A DNA stretch of 64,000 nucleotides, from positions 372,001 through 436,000 of the forward strand of contig JAHLKD010000023.1 of NCBI GenBank assembly GCA_025526935.1, given 5' to 3'. The position numbers and the translations under genes are program-made. This document shows, in pieces, positions 9,763-21,876 of the stretch (positions are counted from its first letter, which is position 1; each line of letters starts with the position of its first letter). This DNA is from Cladochytrium replicatum. Its lineage: Eukaryota > Chytridiomycota > Chytridiomycetes > Cladochytriales > Cladochytriaceae. The notes below the pieces were generated by a model that did no database searches, was not told the origin of the DNA, and was given only the letters and a program-made list of their open reading frames with translations.

Positions 9763-12044
9763 GAAAACAGACGGAAAAGTTTCCTCGGAGCTCGACTTAT
9801 TGTAGAATAAATCGGCTTCTGCTTCAGCTTCGTGCGACTACAGACCAAACAATTCTGCATAATTGATTTGTTGACAAGATTGAATGCATCCGGTTCAACC
9901 TTGGGCATTTTGATGTTGAGCTTCTCTGCCGTTCGAAAGATTGTCCGTAAGTGGATGTGACCAAACTGCTGGTGTAACTTTGCAAGTTCGTGTACTGTCA
10001 CTGGCGATAAGTTGGTGCTCACTCCAACTGTATCTTGAGATGCTCGTTGACATTCATCATCGTTCGTTTGACGAATGTTGTTGTCTGACATTACATCGAG
10101 ACCCATCGCGTGAGAAGATCGTACACCGGACGTAAAGTCCATCGACTGATCGAGACCTTCTGCGGATACCGCTACTGCTTTAGCTCGTTGAGCAATCACA
10201 TGCCGCGGTTGGTGAGTTCCGACGGTACTAACATCAGCATAGAGATAGTACAAATCTCTTTCCCGTCGCCCAATAATAACGTGTTCATCCGTATCACCAT
10301 GCGTGAGGATAACCTTGTCTTTGGTGAAACTCACAATGTCCCCGGAGTCTCCAATGATACTACACACTGATGCAAGTGTGTCTTCGAGATCAGGAACATA
10401 AAGTGCGTTGTGTATTATCTTAATTCGCCCATTGGGTAAAACTACAGATACATCTCCAAAACCACAAACTGGAATTGTATGACTATCCGCTAGTTCCACC
10501 ACGTCCTCGTCATTCGTATACGTCAGCGAACTAAAGGCATGACGATTAGGTGTCATCCAAACAGTTGCGCCTGTATCAAGCAAACCCACACGATCCTTTG
10601 CTTGAACATGTACACGGACAACCTTCTGTGCCGAGTGTGCGTTCACTATCGAAAACATATTTCCGATGTATGTGTCAGCATCTTTATCAACAGAAGTAGG
10701 TTGGGTAAGGTCAAAGATTACCTTCTTGGTCAACACCGGTTTGGCGGTAGATTCGTCCTCCGACGAATCATCACCTGCATCGCCACAGCTGGCAATGAAT
10801 GCACGAAAATCCGTGTCTAAACAAAGACTCTTTGCAGTGAGATAGCGTTTACACGCCGACTGCTTGTGTCCTCGTTTGCCACAGAAATTGCATGTGAGAT
10901 CTGTCTTCTTTGCAGAAGAAGATGTGGACGACCTGGAGTCCTGCGACTGCCTGGTCCGAGTGGAACTGCTACTCCCACCGCTACTGCCTGAGCCACCCGA
11001 GGCACCCTGCTTACGGCATTGAGCATTGATGTGAGATGAGTTCGGATGCAAGGTACAAATATCCTCCGACTTCGCAACCTTGGCTTTCGCTTTCGCCTTC
11101 GCTTTCTTCGCCTTTGCCTTCATGGCCTTCTTTGTCCCATTCGGCCCACCGGCATCCATGGTGACGTTGAGTTGGACCAATTGGTTTAGGTCGGTCAAGA
11201 TATTTGACACTGTTTCGAAGTAATGCGTTGGCTTTTGGTGGAATGGTCGCGGAGCATTCGGGTTTGCAGCATCAATTGGATCTTGTATTAACGCCGGTTC
11301 CCATTCGGCATACGCAGAAGTGATCATTTTTCCGAGAAAAGGTACGAGGGTCCGTAGTTCAATTGTCTGCATCGTGATTTTTGCGACTAACCGGTTTAGT
11401 AGATCCTTGATTACGAGTTCGTCCGGTAAAGAGTTCAGTTTGAGTTCGAATAACTCAGTGAGGTCGGTCACAAACTGCTGAACGCTTTCTGCCGACTGAC
11501 CGTTCGTACATTTCAGATCTACCAGCCGTTGCTCCCACATAGACGATTCGATCGGAGCTTGACCGCCAGCACTGAAAATTCGGCGAAGTCCATCGACTTT
11601 GCCTTTTGCTGACGCATAAGCTCTGACTCGATTCATGTCGCGTTTTGGGAAACATTCGCATAGAATTCCAACTGCGACGTTATTGTCCGCTTGTTGTGCA
11701 CGGTAATCTTGCATCTCAGCACGATATTGCGTACGTAAGTGACTGTTGTGTGTGACGATCGCCAAATGTTCACGTAGTTCTGCTTCCCATTGTGCTCGTG
11801 CTTCGTTAGCAGCTCCGCCAGCAGCTCCGGCGATGACTATCGGACGCTGTGGGCGATTTCCTTCCGCCTCGTAATTCGGATTATCAGGAAGAGCCATTGG
11901 TTCTTGGAGAAGCATAGTGCCAGCGCCGCCACGTAAGTTTGCGTAAGTCTGCACTTGTTCCATGTACAGATCGAAATCCTGCAGCGTTTTACCGGTGAAT
12001 GGCTTCGGCCGCGAAGATGTGGCGTCATTCGATCCTGAACCCAT
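9763..12044 (-). pseudogene. Truncated Copia gag-pol (element 2)
   Basis: The frame starts at MGSGSND and stays open through gag, the CCHC knuckle, protease and integrase zinc module to RKLFRLFS, where element sequence ends. It then runs a few codons into the neighbouring LTR. It matches element 1 almost residue for residue. Visible differences include one extra Ala near residue 77, Ser to Asn in PDNPNYE, Val to Ala in the Lys/Ala tract, Thr to Ile after the HPNSSH motif, and Arg to Cys before GDAGDD. Integrase core, reverse transcriptase and RNase H are absent, so it cannot move by itself but could be mobilised or make Gag. Confidence 0.9.
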
Positions 12045-12095
12045 CTTGTCGTTGTTGTCCGAAGAAATGTGTTAAGCAACGATTCGTAACTATTG

Positions 12096-12694
12096 TGTTG
12101 AACAAAGCTGTGGTCTGGATCCTCAGGTTGTGTGTGTTGCTAATTCACGGGTTAATGTTTCTAAGAGATGAATAAAGAAGATTGCGAGTCACAAGTACTA
12201 GCGCAAGAGAATGCTCCTTGTGTGTATCGCCACAGGCTCCTTAAATAAGTGTACTGTCGTTTTGGCTTTTCCTTCCGGAAGATCTGGATTGAAGCGATAA
12301 GGTATGACTCTTCTTCTCACAGGCGTAGCGAAGCATAATCATGCTAAGCTGTGCGTGAGATCTAGCTCTCCTCAACAGGATTGTTCTCACACATGATTCC
12401 CACGAACGCGTTAATCATATGTAAACCTTTGCTGTGATCTGATCCGGGCTTCACTTCTACAAGTGGATGATAGAAAAGTAATGACAGTTTACTATACCTA
12501 TGGCTGCAATAAATATAACCCATGAAGAAATAACCGGAGGTATCCAAACTCGTAATAGATCATCATCTATATGCTTTAGTTCAATAGTTAGAAATGTTGC
12601 TCAGTGAAGAGTGACATTTCTGTATATCGGGCGTTTGTGTTTTTGTACTATCAATGACTGGATTGGCCAAGTCCATCAATCGAAATACTTAACA
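12096..12694 (-). repeat. 5' LTR of element 2
   Basis: This 599-bp LTR is in inverted orientation: on the plus strand it begins TGTTGAACAAAGCTG and ends GAAATACTTAACA. It is nearly identical to the LTRs of element 1. The base pairs beyond it (GGGATATTACG) belong to the linker region of an older Copia relic, so element 2 inserted into that relic. Confidence 0.94.
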
Positions 12695-12699
12695 GGGAT

Positions 12700-14310
12700 A
12701 TTACGTCTCAAAGGATGTGTTCGCTGGGGATGAAATCTGTTTGTTGGAGTAACCATAGGTTGTTTGCCTTTAAGTTTGCGATGTTTGGCTTTGTGTGCAA
12801 CAAATCCATAATCGTTGTCATCATCTTCACCAATCCATTGTAAATCTTCCAAATCACTTTGGGAATCATCTTCACTTTGTTCTTGTACGTGTTGTACAGA
12901 GAGTGGTACATAAGTGTCATCGTTCATGTTTAACGAATGGTTATAGTCGTTGGTGGTATCGTGCTCGTCATCAACATTTGAATCATGTTGGGACATAGGA
13001 GTAACATGCATTTGTGAGATATCCATTCGATGATAAAATCGTTGGTTGGGATCCAACTCCTCATCAGATGAGGTGTTAGCGCTATCATCAGAATCTGAGT
13101 CTGTAGTATTGTCATTATCGCTATTCATATCAGGTAAATTTGAAATATCAAAATGTTGACCCTAAGGAATAGGATAGTGTTTGGTGAGGTCATTTAAAGT
13201 TTGTGATGTTGGGTTTAAGCCAACAAATACTCCCTCATGAAAAGTAAAATGAAAATATTCACTTATGCGTTTGGTATTAAGATTCAAAGCATGAATGATT
13301 TTCATATCTTCACCCTTATAACCCAGAAATAGTCCTAGCTCTGACTTCTCTGATACTTTGCGACTAGACCTTTGTTCTGGAGAGATCCAGAGACTAACCA
13401 GGGTACCAAAGGTGTGAATGATTGCCGGATCAATCAGCTTGTCAAAGTAAACAGCATGTGGTACATTCTTAGTTCTAGAATGGTAAACACAATTTTTGAC
13501 AGTCGCAGCATAAAGGATGGCAAATTTGATGAACTGTAAAGTATGTGGAAGACCAGCTGTTTTCAGCATAGACTTGTACATCTCTTTCATTGAACGGACA
13601 TTCCGTTCAGCAAGACCATTCAGCTCTTTGACTGATGCAGGTGAAGGATGGGCATGTATGCATGGTACCTTGTTACTGCACCAAGTCAAGAATTGGTTTG
13701 ACAATAGTTCTCCAGAATCAGGTCTCACTTCATAGACATGAAGTGGCAGAAATCTATTTCTTACATCTGCGATGTGCTTAGCATACTATCAGAGGCTTCG
13801 CTCTTTCGTTGCAAGAAGTAGATTGTGATGTGAGAACTGTATTCATCTACGATAATCTGCCAGTGACCTATTGTTTTGCCATTTCCGAAAATCGGTACTG
13901 CATCAGTATGTAGGCGATATAATTTCCTCAGTGCTGGACTTAGCGTTGAGTAAATTGGAGTTTGTACAGCCTTAGTCTGATTGCAAATTATGCAGTTCTG
14001 TAAAATATACGAGTTAACAAAATATCAAGTGCATCACTCCTGACTTTGGGCAGTTTCTTTCCCAGAGAATGTAAAGTTTGCAGGATTTTCCGCAAATGTA
14101 TGTGACCAAATTCCGGTGTAATCTAGCTAATTTGTTGATGGTCACAGCTGAAACGTTGTTTACTCCATTATCAGCCATTGTTTGGGAGTATAGACTTAAT
14201 GTTGCAGATGAAGCTCCGTCTAAACCTTCACCCCCGTAATCTCTAGTTTTGTTAGAATCTTTTGGGAAAACATTGTTGTCCTTCACTGTGTCAAACCTTA
14301 CACCAGACAT
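12700..14310 (-). pseudogene. Decayed Copia pol, older family
   Basis: Three broken open segments on the minus strand together cover the middle of a Copia pol. 14310-14014 holds the region between protease and integrase zinc module. 13728-13162 holds the integrase core (RPDSGELLSNQF, SVKELNGLAERN, LGLFLGYKGEDMKII, EYFHFTFHEGVFVGLNP). 13128-12700 holds the acidic linker (DLEDLQWIGEDDDNDYG). Order and motifs parallel element 1 (LGLFLGYKGEDLKIV, FHVTFHEGVFVGYNP), but divergence is large and the pieces lie in different frames. Reverse transcriptase is missing because element 2 and its neighbours replaced it. Confidence 0.88.
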
Positions 14311-14346
14311 GGTTGTCTGCTGCTCTTGGGCAGTACTTGTAAAAGC

Positions 14347-14562
14347 AATGACAGTTTACTATACCCATGGCTGAAATAAATACAACTCATGAAGAAATAA
14401 CCGAAGGTGTCAAACTCGTAGTAGATCATCATCTTTATGCTTTTAGTTCAATAGTTAGAAATGTTGCTCGGTGAAGAGTGACATTTCTGTATATCAGGCG
14501 TTTGTGTTTTGTACCACCAATGATTGGATTGGCCAAGTCCATCAATCTAAATACTTTACATA
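14347..14562 (-). repeat. Diverged LTR relic (5' half, inverted)
   Basis: The sequence follows the reverse complement of the 5' half of the young LTR (CAGTTTACTATACCCATGG, TAGAAATGTTGCTCGGTGAAG, GGATTGGCCAAGTCCATC) with scattered substitutions and small indels. It ends near CTAAATACTTTACA. It lies on the 5' side of the older pol relic and is the likely 5' LTR remnant of that relic or a relative. Confidence 0.8.
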
Positions 14563-14564
14563 TC

Positions 14565-16575
14565 ATACGAGATGTACTCGAGTATGATATAATTGTCATC
14601 AGAGATTAGCATCACATTCTTTCTCAAATGTGTGATCACTTGCAAGACTATAGATTCCAATGAGTAAAGGAGGATGTCTTCATGACCAATAGTGAGAAAT
14701 GCCAGTTCTTTCATGGAATGTATGATTACGGATGAACTTGTCCCAGACGTCTCTGGTAAGGCTATTTCCTCTCAGTGTCGGTAGTGGATAAGACTGGAGT
14801 AGCTAGTTCCATATATGTGCATGCATCAACATTTATCCCATCGGGTTTTACTCAGGTGTGAATCTTGACCCGATACCCGACCTGGATCTGACCAGAAAAA
14901 TTTTCCTGAAAACCAGGCTATCAGATCAGGTACATTTGGTCAATGGACCCATACCCGACCCAAAAGACCCAAAAACCTGCTGATCCTTAGTTGGAACACT
15001 TGAAGCAGCCCCAATGTCCCAGCAAAGTCAAGTCCACCAAACTTCCTGCTGTGTTGTGGAGATGCATACACAGGGAAGGATGGAGCCATCTGGAAAAATA
15101 ATGGAGTTATAAAGGAAAAAGGGTTCAAGGTGCATGCATGCGAACATGTCACCAAAACTCTCCAGAAAGCCAGGAAACTGAGCAAGCAATACACAGATCA
15201 ATTCGGAATGCATGGGTGAACCTTTTGATATCAACTTACAAAGATCTGACAAGAAACAACAGATCAAAGGGAGCCCTCTTGATGCGAGCCACAAGTGATA
15301 ATTTTTCTCCTGAAGCCAAGGCACAGAGAAGACCTCTTACCTCAGCAGCCAGACATTATAGAGCAAAGCGGAGAAACAAGTGCCTGCCTGAATCAGCACC
15401 ACTACATCCACCACTGGTACAATTTTCAGGCCCATTTGCTCCAGGGATCTGGGGAAAACGAGAACATGTTTTTGGTCAAATTTGACACCTGTGTCTCAGA
15501 AACTAGACATGGTAGCGCTGCGGGGTCAACGGCATTCTGCTTTCAGGGTCAAGCTTTTTCTTTGACGTACTTCTCAGGTCCGGATCAGCGAAAAAACTGG
15601 GGGTCAACATTTGGCTATTTTTCAAGTTTGTACCGCTTTCTTCTGGCAAACCAGGTGTGGTAGAGCTTCACAGACGACGGCAATTGAGATGGAAGTGCCT
15701 ATAACAAATTTTACGTACTCAGCACCTTCGGTCCTGAGAAACACCCTGACACCACCACTTTGACCAGTTCGATTTGGGCTGTGGATTGGACATTGTGGCC
15801 CTGCAGGGATAACGACAATTCATATAGCATGATCTGGGAGGAGAGCATGAGTGATAGAACAGGCCCACATTACATCCGAAAATATGAGCAGAGGTCCCAA
15901 TTTCCAGGTCCGTCATCCCCTCCCATGTACGAGCGCAATCAAAACATCCTCTTTCATATTTTCAGAGCGTCCCATGTAAATCAAATGTGTGGATGGCTAC
16001 AGTTTTGGATCTCAGGAGCAACAGGACATATCAGTCAGGAGGCACAACAGGCAACACAAATTTGGATTTGTAAGGACTCGAGCAATTTGACCAAGCATCA
16101 CAGTTTAGAATGGTATCGCATTGTATAGGAAGATTTTGAGCATAACTTGAGCAGATGATTCTGGGCCTGGGAATCAAATGTGTGTGACAATTGGAGCGGC
16201 TTCTCCTATCATTTCATTCTGCTTTCTCCCCAGGGCAACCCAGACATGAGTCTGGGCCTCAATACTTAGATCTCTTCTGCATATTCCTGTTTCTCTCATT
16301 TCCAGACAAGCCGTAGTGCATGCCCCTACTCTGCAAAATCGTGTGAACGGATCACAACCTGAGAACCTTCCTCAGTATTTAGTATTTTGGAATATGGCAA
16401 TACTGTTCTTCCCAGTTTCCTCCTCATTTCTTCGTGGGCTATGCTGTTACATGCAACACATTTTGGATGTCCGGTTGATTCTGCTGACTCAGATAATTTG
16501 TGTAAAAAAGCCCAATCATATATTTTCTGGCTTCCAGCACTTAAGGGCAAATGCAAAGGGAGTAACAGCTAAGTC
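14565..16575. other. Two-kilobase stretch without a recognisable gene
   Basis: Several open frames of 70-135 codons occur on both strands (for example 15138-15485, 15295-15663 and 15760-16128), but they overlap one another and none shows a domain, a splice pattern or a plausible composition. The repeated wording ACCCGACC near 14870-14960 is mildly repetitive. I see no LTR, tRNA or other landmark. It may be decayed repeat DNA. Confidence 0.4.
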
Positions 16576-16578
16576 AGT

Positions 16579-19286
16579 CTATTGCGTAGCAAGACTTCCC
16601 AGTTGCTGCACAAACGACTTGGCAGTGATGAGATCTGTTGTGCCGTACACAATTTTCTTCTTTGGTGCGGACCTCTGTAAAATTCACCAAAAGTCAGCAA
16701 TCAAACTCTTTCGCAAAGCGTGATCAAGTTCACTCACTGAGGCGTAATCTTGGCTGTTTTGGTACTCGAGATAATTTCCGCCTCCAATGACAAAGACAAT
16801 CGCTTCGTTGAAAGTGACTCTGGTCCGGGTAGCTGATCTTTGTGCGCTTGTTGCAGTGTTTCGCGCTTGTCGTGGGTCGAAGGTCAGATACTCGTCGTCA
16901 ACAGATGATGCGCCATCCATCACGCTCTCTACCGCACGCGTGGCAGGCAGCTCTTTCCGTGAAGGAAGGAGGTTCTTTACCCCTGCAATGACATCGTGGA
17001 ATCCACCGGTGACGCCTACATCAATGATCCCGGTAATCTACGATATAAAGCTCTTCAATCTTCTATATTCCCGGTGACATCAACTCGGTGAATTCCCACC
17101 TTGCTTCCGATGGATCCGAACCGGCCGAGAAATCCATCCGTGACGGATGACTGCGGGTTGACGACGGAAGCCGTCGTGGTCATCTTTGTAAACGACCGCA
17201 CTCTGTTATCGGCTGTTAAACACAGTTTTGATCGACAAAACACAAAATGAAAGCTTACTGCTTGACATATGTCAATGCGTTGAGATCACAGCCGGTATTC
17301 GCCAGAGCGCGCTCATACTCGATCATATCTTCTCTGGAGATCTCCTCGACGGAAAGGTAGTAAATGAGGAAAAGTCGCAATTTGTCTTCGGGGAGTTTCT
17401 TCGGATCTTTGATCGCTTCAAGAAGTGTACCCTTGGTCTTCGAACAACAGTGTCAGGTTCAAACACATTTTTCAAGGAAGCGATACGGAGTACCTGCTTC
17501 GTAATAGCCTCCTCCATGGAGAAGAAGACATCCAGCTGCCGCTCCTGGATCGACTTCAGCAACGTGGTCGCAATGGTCATATGTTGGTCGATGAACCGTT
17601 TACGCTCTGTGAGCTCAGGGAGAGCAGTCAAAGCTACTTGGAGCTGCTTCGCGTTAGATGTCAAGTCGCTAAGATTGTTTGAGGCATGTATGAGCTAGAT
17701 TCCAATGGAATCAGATTTTCCATATTACTTGTCCACAACTTCTTCGAGCGACGACACACCTGCCGACCGGGTGATCTCTTCGACATCGCTTTTGTAACGG
17801 TTGATTTCGGTATCAACGTCCTCTTTGGTATGTGTGAGAAAAAATGCAATAGGAAAGTCATCGTCCTCACCAGCCACCTCCGGGAAGGGGCTCCCAGCAT
17901 TCTTCGCCCAGAAGTAATCGTTGGAATCAATATCGACAGTCTTCTTTGCGTTATTTTCAGTCTAATAAAGAATACATTATTTTGAGTTTTCTAATTGAAC
18001 AAATGGACACCAACCAAAACGATTCTGTTGAGCTTCATGTCGAGAATGTCATGGACGAGGGTGGAATATGTCCAGGTGTGAGCGAGCATTGAGGTTAGAT
18101 CCACGTTGCGATCCAGCAATATCAGCACTGTTATGATAAATAGTAAGCAGTTGATTAGGACATTCGTAATGTTTTCCGTTAGTCACCTGGTCTCGTTGCA
18201 GAGTTCGGTGCGTCTGCGAACACGCTATTTCTTGCATTGAGCAAATCATCTCGTAGCTTCACATAAAGTTTGTTGGCAACCATCTCCGCCGCATTACCCC
18301 TCGAAGCTTTGATGATTGGGACCACCCCTAATAACCGTAAAAAGGCATCAGCGACGAAGGAATTTTCTCCAGAACTTCCTTACCAAGAGTCACGAGCACG
18401 GAGAACAGCCCTGTTACGATCTTGTTCACAAGCAACTCGATCGTTGCATCAGGAGATGTCGGATCATTTAAAATCTGGTACGTGTTTGGCAAGTTGAGAG
18501 TGAACAGATTTTGCTCCAATGAGACGTAGTTGAGATACTGATCGAAGACCTGTGCGTTGCCGTAACAAGCACGTTTAATCATCTGAGGCACAAGAGCAAA
18601 ATATTAGACCTGCCTGTCCGATTTGACTAGTCGCGTTGGAAGAAAGCACGACGCCCGCCAATTCCTCCAGCAAAGGACGGGAAACGGCATTCGTGAAGTT
18701 GATGTGATAGGAGTCGTACAGCTGGCGAGCCAAATCCTACGAAATTCGCATATCAAATCGTCTGCACTTCATAACACATTCTCCGCACGCAACATACATC
18801 GCCCAGCCGGTGAATGTTTTCGATCGTTGGTTCGAAAAAGTACAACGCCGGGACGTCCGGAATTGGATGTCGCTCCACGTTCAAGGGCCTAAATCGAACC
18901 AAACGCTGGTCAATCATTGCACACAGCCCCCACACTACCCTCCAAAATCAGCAGCACTTCCCGGCCAATTTTCCTGCCACTTGCGTCCCATTAAATCCCT
19001 CACTCACATGTGAACCGTCACCCCTTGCTCCCTGAGGTCGCTCACTTTCACCAGAGGCGAGATAATCTCCTGCGCCGAGTGATCGAATATGAGCACCTTC
19101 CATATCGGCTCGGAAACCGCCACCGAGCCGGGATCGCTGTCTTTTGCAGTAACCGGCTCATTGAAATTCAACATATGAAATAGTGCATCTAGAGTTAAGA
19201 GATTGTCCAATTTTTAAATAATTTCGGTAACATGCCATTGCCCAACACTTACCTCTCTGTGCGTTGCGCAGGTTCAACGTCCCCAT
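16579..19286 (-). CDS. SLY1: Sly1 (SM-family syntaxin-binding protein of ER-Golgi traffic)
   Basis: Fourteen exons can be joined in phase: 19286-19253, 19188-19008, 18888-18798, 18736-18614, 18549-18384, 18327-18187, 18127-18015, 17961-17871, 17822-17729, 17668-17494, 17431-17259, 17202-17100, 17037-16738, 16674-16579. This gives 626 residues, the usual Sly1 size. Telling stretches are [20 protein letters not shown] near the N-terminus, [35 protein letters not shown] (the SM core), [21 protein letters not shown], and a C-terminus with [17 protein letters not shown] and [19 protein letters not shown]. Family knowledge: Sly1 binds Sed5-type syntaxins and promotes SNARE assembly in ER-Golgi fusion. 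The fourth intron (18613-18550) needs a GC donor (CAG/GCAGGT); all others are GT-AG. The start at [11 protein letters not shown] is the first ATG that keeps the conserved LRNAQRDAL stretch. Confidence 0.95.
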
Positions 19287-19289
19287 CTT

Positions 19290-20143
19290 CGTGTGATGAT
19301 AAAAATTCGACGTGGTGAATCTCCACCAGTGAAATTTAGTGCAACAAGCCACGCGGACTGGATCGCAGGATGAAGTATGGGCGAGTCGCGAAGCTTGTGG
19401 GGAACGCAAAGTCGGGAGTGCAGCATCTGGCGGATAAGCTTGAAAACATCCATCTGGTGGGGTATCGCGTTTCTGAGTTGATCTAGTCCAGGCCGTGCCT
19501 TCCACTGGTTGTTCTTCCTCATTCGCACCATTTCTCCACAACTACACAACTACTGAAAGAGGGCTCAGTCCGAAAACCAGATAAAATAAAAAGTCCTGCC
19601 GTACTATTTTGCTCGCAAAAGCGCATCGATCGCGGATTTATCCAGGCTTGATCCGGTTGATACAAGTTGCTGAGTGTCTGCAAGAACCAAATTTGCTGAC
19701 TATTTATTTAGCATTTATGATGAAAGAGGTTCACTTTCCCAACCCCTGTTCCTGATTATTTGATACACTCCTGAAGCACAGCTACTGGCCACAGAAAACC
19801 AAAGAAACCAATGCCGCCTTTTTGTTCCGATGAAAAAACAAAAACCGGTGTATTTACTGTTAAAGTTGAACATGAGCCTAGCACAAAGAGTCATACTTTC
19901 ACAGAGAAAAAGAATGGGAGGTCCAGAAAGTGGCCGCGTAAGAAGACGAGAGGAATCAACTATCAGAAGACACACATCTTGCCTCGAAACACATTAAACG
20001 GAAAGGAAAGAAGTGAAAAAAAGGGAGCCACATTACGGATTGACCCAACTTTGAACCGATAAAAATAGACACCTTGTATTCGACAACGCCCCAATTGTTT
20101 GTGTCTGTACTGTGTGTGTCGTGGGCCGTCAAAGAGTGTCCAT
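19290..20143. other. Intergenic region: SLY1 promoter and 14-3-3 3' flank
   Basis: The stretch between the SLY1 start and the 14-3-3 stop has only short frames on both strands and no conserved motif. It should hold the SLY1 promoter (both genes are on the minus strand) and the 3' untranslated region of the 14-3-3 gene. No clear TATA box or poly(A) signal was singled out. Confidence 0.5.
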
Positions 20144-21408
20144 TCACTTCTCCTCAGCCTCCTCTTTTGCCTCCTCAGCCTTCTCACCCTCAGCTTGAGT
20201 AAACAAAATTAAATGACAAGCCAAAATTTACAAATAAAACACTAACCGTCCTGGAGGTCGGATGTCCAGAGAGTAAGGTTGTCCCTCAACAACTGCATGA
20301 TCAAGGTCGAGTCCTTGTACGATTCCTCGCTGAGAGTGTCGAGCTCTGCAATTGCGTCGTCAAATGCCTGCTTGGCAAGGTGGCAAGCGCGGTCGGGAGA
20401 GTTGAGGATCTCGTAGTAGAAGACGGAGAAGTTGAGTGCGAGACCAAGGCGGATGGGGTGGGTGGGTGCAAGCTCGGTCTGGGCAATGTCGGTGGCGCTC
20501 TTGTAGGCGTCGTGAGCGTGAGTTGCGGACTCATTTCGCTTGTCACCAGTGGCGAACTCGGCCAGGTAGCGGTGGTAGTCACCCTTCCTGTAGACAAATA
20601 CATCAGTAAGGACCATCACAAGGCGTTACGAATAATAACGCCTACTCACATCTTGTAGTAGAAGACCTTGGACTCGCCAGCCTCAGCAGCGGGGATGAGG
20701 TGCTCGTCGAGGACGTTGAGGATGTCGAGGCAGACCTCGGAGAGCTCGTTCTCGATCTTAGTACGGTAGTCACGGATCTTCTTGACCTGACCCTCGTTGC
20801 CCTTCGATTCCTCCTTCTGCTCGATGGAGGAGACAATTCGCCACGAGGCACGGCGGGCACCGATGACGTTCTTGTAGGCGACAGAGAGCAGGTTTCGCTC
20901 CTCGACAGTGAGTTCAACACCGAGCTAAAATGATTTCTGCGTGTTAGCGAAAACTTTGAAGAATTTATCAGAGGATTCTACCTTGGCAACTTCCTAGAAG
21001 GTAGAAGAAGCGAGCGGAGAGGCGTGAGTACGCAATTCATGGAGTACAGGAAAGATGTTATACCTTCATGTACGACACCATTTCTATGTAGTAATTATTG
21101 GTAAGCATTTGATGCTGTTATCGATTGCATATCACTTACCGTCATATCGTTCGGCTTGCTCGGCAAGCTTGGCCATGTAAACCTGGTCTAAAATAGATAA
21201 ATGTCAGAAAACAAGCCGAAAAGAGAGTGTGCAAAGATTGATCAATAGACGGAGCATCAGAGACAGCCATTGTCAGATGTAGATGACAGAAAAAAGGTGT
21301 CAAGGCCAGATCTCGGCAAGATCTCATTGGTTCCACAAAAAGGCCCAACAAACACCATCCAGCCAGGTGTAACGTGGATGCAAGCGGACAAGTACCTTTG
21401 TCAGCCAT
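20144..21408 (-). CDS. BMH1: 14-3-3 protein
   Basis: Seven exons close in phase: 21408-21396, 21187-21140, 21083-21064, 20993-20982, 20924-20650, 20587-20247, 20193-20144. They encode 252 residues. Both family signatures are present: [13 protein letters not shown], and near the C-terminus [20 protein letters not shown]. The phosphopeptide-binding groove residues fall in SRRASWRI-like ([10 protein letters not shown]) and [11 protein letters not shown] stretches. The acidic tail ([17 protein letters not shown]) is typical of fungal forms. Family knowledge: 14-3-3 dimers bind phosphoserine/threonine motifs and tune signalling, metabolism and the cell cycle. The first four coding exons are tiny (13, 48, 20 and 12 nt). 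The start shares a short divergent promoter with the septin gene. Confidence 0.97.
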
Positions 21409-21876
21409 TTGTGCGGTAGAGAGGGGAGGAAGTAGAACTGAGTGGTGTTGGGAGACGAGACGCGGTGCGATTTTGGAGATGGACGGAGTGGCGATGTGAG
21501 GACAGTGCAGAGGAGACAACAGCGTCAGACAGAGGCAAACAAGCAAGCAAGCGAGGCGAGCTGTCTAGTAATGAATACCTGAGCAGGTGGAAAGATATGA
21601 GCCGAGACGTTACACGATGCGATAAGAGCGATTCAGTGACAGTCTGAAAAGGGTGGCAGTGGTGTAGCAGTGCGAATTTGCTTTTGGATGTCAGAATAAT
21701 AATAATAAATAATATTAATAGCACTTGTGTGCAGCGCGGGCTGTGGCTGGAGAGGAACATCGCAGAACAGGCAGTGACTCGCTCACTCGGGCTGCTGACT
21801 GCTTCACACTCGCACCTGACTGGTTCACGGCTGCACACCTTTCATACCCTTCCCGCAACAAACTATCTCCGCTGCT
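21409..21876. promoter_or_regulatory. Shared divergent promoter of 14-3-3 and septin
   Basis: Only 468 bp separate the two start codons, which point away from each other, so both promoters and 5' untranslated regions must lie here. An AT-rich run of AATAATAATAATAAATAATA (about 21697-21716) lies between them. The septin side reads CTGCTATGCCTG at its start. No named binding site was identified. Confidence 0.7.

Larger units (their letters stand above)
9763..12694 (-). mobile_element. Truncated inverted Copia sister copy (element 2)
   Basis: Read on the minus strand this is a 5' LTR (12694-12096), leader, gag, protease and the start of integrase. It then stops abruptly at 9763 where the 3' LTR of element 1 begins. 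It is nearly identical to 3204-6133 of element 1, so the two form inverted arms of about 2.9 kb separated by the rest of pol and one LTR. Its 5' end abuts an older Copia relic at 12695 (GGGAT). Confidence 0.93.

Noticed and set aside
15138-16128. Overlapping frames of about 120 codons in the gene-poor stretch
   Set aside because: They overlap in different frames, show no domain or biased codon use, and none extends by plausible splicing.
20301-20920. Long Ser/Thr/Arg-rich frames opposite and beside the 14-3-3 exons
   Set aside because: They are shadow frames of the conserved 14-3-3 coding exons.
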